13,596 nt of DNA from GWB1-37-8 sp964603935 (GTDB lineage: Bacteria > Patescibacteriota > Microgenomatia > Levybacterales > UBA12049), in assembly GCA_964603935.1 (NCBI GenBank), contig CAZRWL010000022.1, positions 1-13,596 of the forward strand. Reading direction: 5' to 3'. Below, piece by piece: positions 1 to 8,700 of the stretch; the first letter of the stretch is position 1; the number at the start of each line of letters is the position of its first letter. A program made the position numbers and the translations under genes. The notes beneath the pieces were generated by a model. The model saw only the letters and a list, made by a program, of their open reading frames with translations. It made no database searches and was not told the DNA's origin.

Positions 1-1944
1 TTATCTATAAGCGAGGGCGGAATATTGCCATATTCAAATTTATTTGAAAACGATACGTGGTTTTCCAGAACTCTGGTTAAATTTTGCGAAGAAAACAACA
101 TAGCCCTTAAGAAAAGATTGTCTGACATTAGCGAAGAAAAAAAAGGCCTCCTCTTGAACGGCACGGGAGAAAAGATGTATGAAGTTGTTGGGAAAAACAG
201 ATGGGGGAGAACAACGGAAATTCATGAATCTTTCCGGGGAATCATCGGAGATTTAAGAGAAAAATATGAATCAACAGACTCTCTGTTTCTAAGATCGCGG
301 GTAGAAAAATTTATGCGCTATGAAACCTGCGCGCAGTGCAATGGAGCAAGGCTTAAAAAAGAATCATTATCCATAACAATTGCGGAGAAATCAATTATCA
401 GCCTTTGTGATATGCCCATCGCAGATGCTTTGAAATTTATTGCAAATTTAGCAGCCAATATTTCTGCGCGCGAAACAGTAATTTCAAAATTAATTTTAAA
501 AGAAATCAAAGAAAGGCTTACATTTTTGATTGATGTCGGCTTGGATTATTTAGCGCTTTCAAGAGGCGCGCAAACCCTCGCAGGAGGGGAAGCGCAGAGA
601 ATAAGACTTGCTTCGCAAATCGGGTCAGGATTAACCGGAGTTTTGTACGTTTTGGATGAGCCGTCAATCGGACTTCACCAAAAAGACAACAAAAAATTAA
701 TTGAAACGCTGAAGAAACTCCGGGACTTGGGAAATACGGTTCTGGTTGTAGAACATGACCAGGAAACCATGGAGCAGTCGGATTATATAATTGACTTCGG
801 CCCTTCGGCAGGCTCAGGAGGGGGAGAAATCATTGCCAAAGGAACAATTGAGGAAATAAAAAAGGATAAAAATTCCCTAACCGGCGCGTATTTGTCAGGA
901 GCTAAGAAAATAAAATCAGTTCGGGATGAACAGGAAACAAATTTAAATACCGCAAAAACCTTATCAATTCTTGGCGCCGCAGAGCACAATTTGAAAAATA
1001 TTGATGTTAATTTTCCTTTAAATAAATTTATTGTAGTAACAGGCGTTTCTGGATCGGGAAAATCAACTTTGATAAACGACATCTTGTATCATGCTCTGAT
1101 GCAAATGCAAAATCCGTATCACCGCGAAAAACCCGGAAAATTTGAGAGCATCAATGGATACCAAAATATAAAAAGAGTTTACATGATTGACCAGTCTCCG
1201 ATTGGCAGAACGCCAAGAAGCAATCCCGCAACCTATACCGGAGCTTTTACATACATTAGGGATATTTTCGCCAGAACAAAAGATGCGAAACTTCGGGGTT
1301 ATGGGCCGGGAAGATTTTCCTTCAATGTCAAAGGCGGACGTTGTGAAGCGTGCGAAGGAGAAGGACAAATAAAAATAGAAATGCAGTTTTTGCCGGACGT
1401 TTATGTAACCTGCGAGAGCTGCAATGGCAAACAGTACAACAAAGAAGCTCTGGAAATTTTGTTTAATAACAAAAACATTGCCGATGTGCTGTCTATGAGC
1501 GTTAAAGAAGCGCTGCAATTCTTCTCTTTTGTTCCTGTTTTGTCGCACAAATTACAAACACTTAATGACGTTGGACTTTCTTATATTAAGCTCGGACAGC
1601 CGGCTCCGACTTTGTCCGGAGGAGAAGCGCAAAGGGTGAAATTATCCGATGAGTTGTCCAAAAAAGGACAAAACTGTCTGTATTTGCTGGATGAACCAAC
1701 CACCGGACTGCATTTTGCGGATTTGGAAAAATTATTGCAAGTGCTCAGAAACCTTGTTAATCGCGGAAATACTGTTATCGTGATTGAGCACAATCTGGAT
1801 GTTATCAAAAACGCGGATCACATAATTGATTTGGGTCCTGACGGAGGAGAAAAAGGCGGAGAAATAGTGGCTGTTGGCACGCCTGAGGAAATTGCCCAAA
1901 ATCTTCGCTCCTACACCGGCCAATTCCTGAAAAAACTCCTCTAG
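1..1944 (+). CDS. uvrA: UvrA, excinuclease ABC subunit A (5' end outside window)
   Basis: UvrA is the ATPase that recognises DNA damage and loads UvrB in nucleotide excision repair. The reading frame is open from base 1: the first codons read LSISEGGI, a UvrA motif, so the gene starts upstream and about 300 N-terminal residues are missing. Numbering the first visible codon as 1, I see a first ABC signature LAGGEAQR (193-200), Walker B DEPS (219-222), then the second ATPase with Walker A GVSGSGKST (348-356), a C-X2-C-X19-C-X2-C zinc module (Cys 448, 451, 471, 474), signature LSGGEAQR (538-545) and DEPTTGLH (564-571). The CAQCNGARL stretch before the first signature is also typical. The first signature has Ala where Ser is usual. 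The gene ends normally with TAG. It lies 50 nt before the transglutaminase gene and one gene from uvrC, so the repair genes are probably co-transcribed. The family assignment is certain. Confidence 0.98.
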   Translation, partial: LSISEGGILPYSNLFENDTWFSRTLVKFCEENNIALKKRLSDISEEKKGLLLNGTGEKMYEVVGKNRWGRTTEIHESFRGIIGDLREKYESTDSLFLRSRVEKFMRYETCAQCNGARLKKESLSITIAEKSIISLCDMPIADALKFIANLAANISARETVISKLILKEIKERLTFLIDVGLDYLALSRGAQTLAGGEAQRIRLASQIGSGLTGVLYVLDEPSIGLHQKDNKKLIETLKKLRDLGNTVLVVEHDQETMEQSDYIIDFGPSAGSGGGEIIAKGTIEEIKKDKNSLTGAYLSGAKKIKSVRDEQETNLNTAKTLSILGAAEHNLKNIDVNFPLNKFIVVTGVSGSGKSTLINDILYHALMQMQNPYHREKPGKFESINGYQNIKRVYMIDQSPIGRTPRSNPATYTGAFTYIRDIFARTKDAKLRGYGPGRFSFNVKGGRCEACEGEGQIKIEMQFLPDVYVTCESCNGKQYNKEALEILFNNKNIADVLSMSVKEALQFFSFVPVLSHKLQTLNDVGLSYIKLGQPAPTLSGGEAQRVKLSDELSKKGQNCLYLLDEPTTGLHFADLEKLLQVLRNLVNRGNTVIVIEHNLDVIKNADHIIDLGPDGGEKGGEIVAVGTPEEIAQNLRSYTGQFLKKLL

Positions 1945-1994
1945 CCTTGCGCTAAACACACAACTCCGAGTACTTATGCTAAGATTAATGTTAA

Positions 1995-3560
1995 ATGAAA
2001 AAGTTTATTGCTGCGTTTTGCTTCTATTTATTGAGTTTTATTTTCTTAATTTCACCTTCTGCTTTTGCCTCGGAAAATTTTACTACTGACTACTCTGTTA
2101 CCTACAATGTTTTGGAAAATGCGCTGACGCATGTGACTTTTGACATTACGCTAACAAATAAAACCAGCCAATATTATGCTTCGTCCTACAGTATTCAGGT
2201 TGGATTTAATGACGTAGAGAGCGTTCTTGCAAGGGACAGTGAAGGGAAAGTTACGCCTGTTGTGAGCAAGAATGATAATGGAAATAACATCAAGATTACT
2301 TTCAATAAGGGTTCTGCTGGTCTTAACAAAAAATCCGTATTTGCAATCTCTTTTGACACTAAGGACATTGCTCACGCATCGGGAAAAATTTGGAACATTA
2401 ACATTCCGGGACTAACGAAACAAACCGAATACAATTCATTTAATGTTAACGTTGTTGTTCCGAAATTTTTGGGAGACCCTTCATACATAAAACCTGCAAT
2501 CGGACAATTTAACAATGGCAGTTTGAAATTTACAAAAAAAGAGCTTGGAGAGTCCGGAATTTCCATATCATTTGGGCAAGAAGAAATTTACAAATTCGGC
2601 CTTTTATATCACTTAAAAAATCCTAATTTATTTCCTATTAAAGCAGAAATTGCTCTCCCGCCGTCCACCAATTATCAGGATGTTGAAATCATAGACATAA
2701 ATCCAAAGCCGGAAAATATAATCTCCGATAATGACGGGAATTGGCTGGCCAAATACACTCTTAACCCTTCAAAAAAGGTAGATGTCAAAGTTACAGGAAA
2801 AGCAAAAGTTTCACTTCGTCCCAAGAAACAAAAATTATCTCAAAAAGAAAAAGAACAATATCTGAAGGATAATGCTTTTTGGCAAGTGTCAAACAGCAAA
2901 ATAAAAGAATTGGCTTTGGAGCTTAGAACTCCTTACGAAATTTACAAATATGTTGTTCAAAATCTTAAGTATGATTTCCAAAGAGTTGCATTGGGAAAGC
3001 CAAGGATGGGGTCGGCAGAAGTATTGAAAAATCCAACGTCCGCTGTCTGTCTGGAGTTCACAGACCTTTTTATTGCGATGGCCAGAGCCGCGGGAATCCC
3101 GGCACGCGAAGTGAACGGCTTTGCTTACACCAAAAACTCTAAAGAAAAACCTCTGTCTTTAGTAAAAGATGTTCTGCACGCATGGCCGGAATATTACGAC
3201 CAGGAGATTGGAACATGGGTAATGGTTGACCCAACCTGGGAAAACACAACAGGCGGAGTAGACTATTTCTACACTTTGGATTTTGACCATTTCGCTTTTG
3301 TTATAAAAGGCGTTAGCAGCGTTTATCCCATACCTGCTGGCGCGTACAAAATATCCAATGCGGCAACGCGGGATGTTGAGGTAGAATTCGCGGACACTTT
3401 TGGCAAACCATTTACTTTGACAAACGAAATTGATACGGCTAAAATAAAAGCCGATAAAAACCATATCGGGAAAGGAATTTTATTTGCTAGTATCTTTATC
3501 GGAATATCAGTCATTGCCTACAAAACCGGGAGTTTACTTTTTTTTAAACGAAAAAAATAA
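1995..3560 (+). CDS. Secreted, membrane-anchored transglutaminase-like protein
   Basis: The 521-residue protein begins with a clear Sec signal peptide (Lys-Lys, a hydrophobic stretch, likely cleavage after SAFA near residue 25). A beta-rich extracytoplasmic region covers about 30-270. A transglutaminase-core domain (Transglut_core type) follows at about 310-440. Its likely catalytic triad is Cys352 (SAVCLEF), His395 (VLHAWPEYY) and Asp412 (MVDPTWE), all present, so the enzyme should be active. A transmembrane helix at about 491-513 ends in KRKK, which fits an outside domain anchored by its C-terminus. Members of this superfamily can act as cross-linking enzymes, amidases or cysteine peptidases, and the substrate cannot be told from sequence. 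No Shine-Dalgarno site is visible before the ATG at 1995. The last 77 nt also encode the N-terminus of UvrC in another frame. A role in cell-envelope or surface-protein modification is an inference. Confidence 0.88.
   Translation: MKKFIAAFCFYLLSFIFLISPSAFASENFTTDYSVTYNVLENALTHVTFDITLTNKTSQYYASSYSIQVGFNDVESVLARDSEGKVTPVVSKNDNGNNIKITFNKGSAGLNKKSVFAISFDTKDIAHASGKIWNINIPGLTKQTEYNSFNVNVVVPKFLGDPSYIKPAIGQFNNGSLKFTKKELGESGISISFGQEEIYKFGLLYHLKNPNLFPIKAEIALPPSTNYQDVEIIDINPKPENIISDNDGNWLAKYTLNPSKKVDVKVTGKAKVSLRPKKQKLSQKEKEQYLKDNAFWQVSNSKIKELALELRTPYEIYKYVVQNLKYDFQRVALGKPRMGSAEVLKNPTSAVCLEFTDLFIAMARAAGIPAREVNGFAYTKNSKEKPLSLVKDVLHAWPEYYDQEIGTWVMVDPTWENTTGGVDYFYTLDFDHFAFVIKGVSSVYPIPAGAYKISNAATRDVEVEFADTFGKPFTLTNEIDTAKIKADKNHIGKGILFASIFIGISVIAYKTGSLLFFKRKK
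3473..3476 (+). promoter_or_regulatory. Ribosome binding site of uvrC
   Basis: AGGA (within AAAGGA) ends 7 nt before the TTG at 3484. It lies inside the end of the transglutaminase gene and decides the uvrC start. It implies that uvrC is translated from the upstream gene's mRNA. Confidence 0.65.
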
Positions 3561-4767
3561 AATTCTGTATGTTGGCAAAGCCAAAAATCTTAAAAAAAGA
3601 GTAGCTTCTTATTTTTTAAAAAATCTGGACTTTGGCGCGAAAACAGCCGCTTTAATCTCCCAAATTGCAAAAATAAGAACTATTACTGTTAATTCAGAAG
3701 TTGAAGCTTTTCTTCTGGAGGCTAAATATGTAAAAAAATTCAAGCCTAAATATAACATAAAACTTCAGGATGACAAAGCTTATCCAATGATTAAGATTAC
3801 CGTCAAGGACATTTACCCCAAAGTTTTAATTGTCAGGCGTCCGGATGACAAAAATTCAATTTATTTTGGTCCTTTTCCAAATGCGGCCGGAGCAATGAGA
3901 ATTGTTTTGAAAACTATCAGAAAAATTTTTCCTTACCAATCCGCAGTTAATCACCCGAAAAAAATATGTCTTTATTATCATTTGGGTCTTTGCCCCTGCC
4001 CTCCTGTTTTTGACAGTGTTGAATTTAAAAAAGAATACAAAAAAACAATAAAACACATTATCGATTTCCTAAACGGAAATACCAAAAAAATAATTAGAGA
4101 GCTTAAAAAAGAAAGGGAAATTTTGAGTAAAAGCGAAGAATTTGAAAAAGCAAATATTCTGCAAAATAAAATAACGGCAATTAAATTAATTACCGGCCCG
4201 TTTTACAATAACAAATTAGATATTAATATTAATCCAAACCTTGCAGACGATTTAAGAGAAAAGGAAATTAACGATTTACTAAACATCCTAAAAAGAAATA
4301 ATGCCGAAATAAAAAAATTGGAAAGAATTGAGTGTTATGATATTTCTAATATTTCGGGAACGAATGCCGTCGGATCAATGGTTGTTTTTACAAACGGGGA
4401 AAAAGACAGCTCTCAATACAGAAAATTTAAAATAAAAACATTAAATACGCCTAATGATTTTGCAATGATGGAAGAAGTTTTACAACGAAGATTGAAACAT
4501 TCAGAATGGCAGTATCCTGATTTAATAATTGTTGACGGAGGAAGAGGACAAGTTTCCAGCGCGTTAAAAGTTTTAAGCACGATAGGATTAAACATCCCGC
4601 TTATTGGTCTGGCGAAAAAAGAAGAAACAATTATAACTTCGAATTTACAAGAAATAAGTTTGCCTAGAGAGTCAGATGCTTTAAAATTAATAATGCGAAT
4701 CAGAGACGAAGCCCACCGCTTCGCAATTACCTACCACCGTAAATTAAGAAGCAAAAATTTTGTTTAG
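3484..4767 (+). CDS. uvrC: UvrC, excinuclease ABC subunit C (short form without C-terminal HhH)
   Basis: UvrC makes the two incisions around a lesion bound by UvrB. The N-terminal GIY-YIG nuclease is complete: GVY (16-18), YVG (29-31), Arg39 and the likely catalytic Glu79 in EAFLLE. A UvrB-binding UVR helix pair lies at about 201-236. The RNase H-like half has the expected acidic and His residues: Asp286 (YDISN), Asp325 (NDFAMM), Asp351 (IVDGGRGQ) and His411 (DEAHRFAITYHRK). The protein stops at 427 residues, just after this motif. The usual length is near 600, so the tandem helix-hairpin-helix DNA-binding domain is absent. No remnant follows the TAG. The Cys cluster reads C-X7-C-X1-C (162, 170, 172) instead of the usual spacing with a fourth Cys. 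The TTG start at 3484 is chosen because an AGGA site lies 7 nt upstream; the next in-frame candidate is TTG at 3514. Confidence 0.95.
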   Translation: MLVSLSEYQSLPTKPGVYFFLNEKNKILYVGKAKNLKKRVASYFLKNLDFGAKTAALISQIAKIRTITVNSEVEAFLLEAKYVKKFKPKYNIKLQDDKAYPMIKITVKDIYPKVLIVRRPDDKNSIYFGPFPNAAGAMRIVLKTIRKIFPYQSAVNHPKKICLYYHLGLCPCPPVFDSVEFKKEYKKTIKHIIDFLNGNTKKIIRELKKEREILSKSEEFEKANILQNKITAIKLITGPFYNNKLDININPNLADDLREKEINDLLNILKRNNAEIKKLERIECYDISNISGTNAVGSMVVFTNGEKDSSQYRKFKIKTLNTPNDFAMMEEVLQRRLKHSEWQYPDLIIVDGGRGQVSSALKVLSTIGLNIPLIGLAKKEETIITSNLQEISLPRESDALKLIMRIRDEAHRFAITYHRKLRSKNFV

Positions 4768-4794
4768 GCAAAATAGGGTGGGAAAATCTGCTAA

Positions 4795-5748
4795 TCATTT
4801 CGAAGGCTTTTCACCATAGTAAAACTTAGTATCGGAATATCTGTCCGCTATACCTTCGATCGCTTTCATTATTAATGATGTAGATTTAATTGCAGAGAAA
4901 GGAAATTTTCCCAATGGTACCTTAGGTATTACGGGTGTGCCTGCAAGAACCATACGGTAACGCATCGTCTTGTCCATCGCTGCAGACCATTTATTATAAG
5001 TTTCATCCATAGTCTCCATCAACTCTTCCCCCGGCAATTCATTCCTTCCTTCTAAAAGTTTCCGTAACTCTACATCTACTTCCTTTAATTGTTCATCGGG
5101 ATTAGGATTTTCCTTAAGCAGTTCTTCCGCAATTCGCTTGTTCTCTTCCGCAATTGCTGTATTAGGATCATCATTGATGACAAACTGTTTTGGCAAATAT
5201 GCAGTAGCCGTATCGTACCGAGCAACAAAGTTCAATATCTTTTGAGCCAACGGGTCCTTCAAGTCGTCAAGGTTTACCTGCATAACTACAAGAATTACGC
5301 CCAATTCAGGTTCGTCACCATCTATGGTAAAACGGGGATCTCCATTGAGCTCTATTTTTGAAATAGAAACGCTTGGTTCTTTTCCTTCCGCAATAGAATA
5401 ATTTAGAGTATCCCATGGTTGATCTTTAACTGCTGAATCAACAAATATACCTAGCTTCTTAAATTCTTCTTGCTCTCGATACTTTTCTTCTTTTTCCGCA
5501 TATGAAACAGGTCGTTGAATAAGATAGCCCACAATAGCTTGGTTACCTTGTCGTGTTAGAAATAATGCGTCGTATTCGTTGGCAAGATCAGGATTATGCT
5601 GAATGCTATTGTCCGGACTTGTAGTTTCCACTAACTGAAAAAGCATTCCTGATGGTTTTCTTGCTTCCTGAATCTGCGCTTGAATTGCTTCTTGTTGAGC
5701 TTTCAACCTAGCAAGCGGGCTAAACTGTTCAGATATAGAACCTTCCAT
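4795..5748 (-). CDS. Unrecognised soluble protein, second gene of the two-gene unit
   Basis: I do not recognise this 317-residue protein. It has no signal peptide, no membrane segment and no cysteine. Residues 8-31 (Ala/Gln-rich) and about 83-98 (Glu/Lys-rich) look helical. Residues 115-185 look like a mixed alpha/beta core with a hydrophobic strand, GVILVVMQVNL (150-160). Residues 197-262 form a long acidic helical stretch, and the tail is basic and aromatic. The ATG at 5748 lies 20 nt inside the end of the preceding 1063-residue gene, so the two are almost certainly co-transcribed and translationally coupled. No Shine-Dalgarno site is seen at a useful distance. The gene ends with TGA, 27 nt from the convergent uvrC stop. 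The linkage suggests a partner, regulator or antagonist of the large protein, but nothing in the sequence gives a function. Confidence 0.8.
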   Translation of the reverse strand: MEGSISEQFSPLARLKAQQEAIQAQIQEARKPSGMLFQLVETTSPDNSIQHNPDLANEYDALFLTRQGNQAIVGYLIQRPVSYAEKEEKYREQEEFKKLGIFVDSAVKDQPWDTLNYSIAEGKEPSVSISKIELNGDPRFTIDGDEPELGVILVVMQVNLDDLKDPLAQKILNFVARYDTATAYLPKQFVINDDPNTAIAEENKRIAEELLKENPNPDEQLKEVDVELRKLLEGRNELPGEELMETMDETYNKWSAAMDKTMRYRMVLAGTPVIPKVPLGKFPFSAIKSTSLIMKAIEGIADRYSDTKFYYGEKPSK

Positions 5749-8700
5749 ATTTGTTAGTAATAAAATCTCTTCTTTTTTTTAAAACATCTCTTAAATAATC
5801 CCGATCTTTCCTTCTTAATCTAACGCTATCTACAAGTCCGTCAATTATATCATCTTTTAGTTTCTCCTTTATAATTTGAGCTTGAAAGCTAAGATCATCG
5901 CCTGTTATTCCCATTTTTTCAGGCGAAATAGGCGATATTTCGCTAAGCTCATTGACTGTCTCTCCAAAATCTTTTTCCGCCTTCCTCTCTCCTCTTGCTC
6001 TATATAGCATTGCTCCTCCGTTGTCTACTCTAAAAACTTCTCCTGTTCTGGGAATACTAACCGTATTTTGTTCTAATGCGGAAACAATATCCCAATTTGC
6101 CAAAAGACAGTCTGCCAAATATCCTTTTTTCCAGTTCTGACTTCCGCTTGATCCGTCTACTACGCCGCTAACTAATTTGCTTGCCCGGCCATAAACCCCT
6201 TCTATTTTTACTGCTTTTGTTTCCGGTACGGAGATTCCCAGCGCTTTGTATAATTTGTCTGCCAATAATTCATTCCAAATCTGATCTCCATTTGTCTCGC
6301 TTTGGAATTTCACATAAAATCTTTCAGAACCGTTTTTGCCCTGCACTGTAAACTCCGCTGCGGGATTGCTTCCTTTTTGCTCTCCTGTTTTTAATGAATT
6401 ATCCCAAACTTCAACAGGAACATTTCCGATGTTTCTGTCGGTTCTCATGGCGTCGTAGTCTTCGGACGTAAATAGGATTTCTCCCTGCAAATCGTAAATG
6501 GGTATGTAAAATCCATTTTCAACAACCGACCTTTTTGTTTTTTCTAAAACAGAAGCATTTCTAAGAACTATTCCCCCTATTTCCGTTGAAGGAACACCAA
6601 CAAACATAAGAGCATGTCTTGGATTTTTATGACCCAACTCCTCTCTAAGATTATCAACTCCATGTTCCCATATTGATTGGCTTCTTTTATAAACAAGAAA
6701 TAATTGATCTGACAGGTTCCGATCGTCATGTCCCCGAACTACTGATCTGCTATATGTCCACGAGATTGAATCACGAAGAATATCGTAAACGTTCTCATAT
6801 GCTTTAGCATCTACTACCCTGCTAAAGTTAACGTAAAAATCATCATCATAGGCAACTTCTTTGAATGTATTTCCGCCTAGATTTCCGTTTAAAAGAATCT
6901 GAGCTAGCGAAATTACTGAAGTTCCGTGAATATAGTCTCCATCATCCAAAACCAGAGGTTTTTTAGAGAGACCTTTGTTTCTTTCTTCAGCTATTGATTT
7001 TGCTCTTTCATCCCTTGATGTTTCCACAACCCTCCTGAAATAATCTCTAAAAACTTCTTTTTTGCCAAATTCTGTTAATTCCTTAAAAGGAATACTGTCA
7101 ATTTCTCCCTTTGCCAGGGCATTGATTATTTCGCCATTGTCAGTTACATACGATCCATGTCTTTTTACAAGCGTTCTGATAGGTATGCCTGTTACTGAAT
7201 GTATTGGGTAATCCACTTTTGCCTGCATAAGCTCTTTTTTAAATTTTGCCAATGTAAACAAGTAAAGACTTTTCCAGTAGGGTTGCTGAGTGGTAAAAGC
7301 GCGTTCTAACTCCTTGGCTCTTTTATCAATATTGGCATTCTCAAAAATATCCCGCATCGCGTAAGTACGATTCGCATTTAAAGTTCCTCCTTCTTCCATA
7401 AGAACCATTAGCCGGGGAAACTTATCTGGAAAATCAGCCAGCGGTTTATTATTAACAAGTCCAACTGCAAAAGCCCTTAAGAATGACTCGTTGCTGTAAA
7501 ACCATTCAATATTCGGATCCTTTTCCACGTGATCTAAAATTACATTTATTTCTTTTTCAAAAATAGACATAAGGGTATTTTTATCGATATTTTTACCAAG
7601 AGAAGATGTCATCCTCTCAAACAACGGGCTTAAAAAATCATGGGGAATACTGCCTTTGTCTTTTCTGACTGCTGCTAATTCTTCATGGGAGATAGGATGA
7701 TTATTGCTATAAATATCACCATTTACAACCTGCACGTAGGGAGTGCGGGTATTAAGACTGTAAACGAATCCACGACGGTATTTTCTTACCTCATCGATAC
7801 TCGCAAATAATTTATCCTTATTTTCAGCAAGAGATTCTATAATGCGCAAAGCGTCTCCATCTATATACGAAAATAAATGCGGGTTACCAGCATGTTCATA
7901 AAGCTCTTGCATAAAAGGTAGCAAAACTTCTTTTTGCTTGAGAAGATTATTGAGTGCGGAGACATAGTCTTCTTTACCTCTGCTGACGTATCTGCCTAAA
8001 GCAATTTTATGACCTAGCTTTGCAAGATCGGAAAGCATAGAAACCATATTTACATTTCCTGATAACTCAATCAGCAAAGATAATGTTCCGACCGTACTTT
8101 TATCCATTCTTCCAAATGTTCCGCTTTCAAAATATTTATCAGATGGCTTTTGACTTTTAGCCAATTCTATAGCTTTTCTTATATCGCTTTTTTCTTGAAC
8201 AAAAACTTTTGACAAATGTTCAAGCGATTGATCCGACACTCCTTCCTGATCTGCATAAAAATCAACAATTTCCCCATCCAATGTTCTCACTAAATCTTTT
8301 AACTCTTCGTTTGGATGAGTACTTGCATATTCGACAAGAAGACCTAGTATGAATGGGTTTTCATACAGGAATGATGGCTTGCTGTATTCTGAACCCAAAC
8401 TCGACTTGAAAAATTTTTCAACTACTAACTCGGGAACTTTATTGTCTTTTATAATAGGCGTAATTATTTGCGGTCTGTTTTTGAGATTGTGTAAATTATT
8501 TATAATTTCCTGTTTTCCATCAATAACCTTCTGTTTGACCTCAAAACCGAATCTTTTTTCAGCGATCCGCAATGAATCTTCACCGAACACTTCCCGTACT
8601 TTTTTTGATGTCATAAACCGTTCCCATTGATCCATAAAATCAACTATTCTTTTTTCAGATAAGGGTGGATTGGGAGATAGATCGAAACTTCTTGCGGTTT

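Noticed and set aside
1063..1548. 161-codon open frame on the minus strand opposite uvrA
   Set aside because: It is antisense to the conserved zinc and ATPase region of uvrA, has low-complexity Phe-rich composition and no motif or start signal.
1945..1994. Promoter for the transglutaminase gene
   Set aside because: TATGCT (1975-1980) and TAAGAT (1979-1984) are weak -10 candidates with no -35 at proper spacing; read-through from uvrA is simpler.
4751..4794. Terminator between convergent uvrC and the 317-residue gene
   Set aside because: Only an A/T-only palindrome (around 4751-4764) is present; there is no stable stem with a T tract on either strand.
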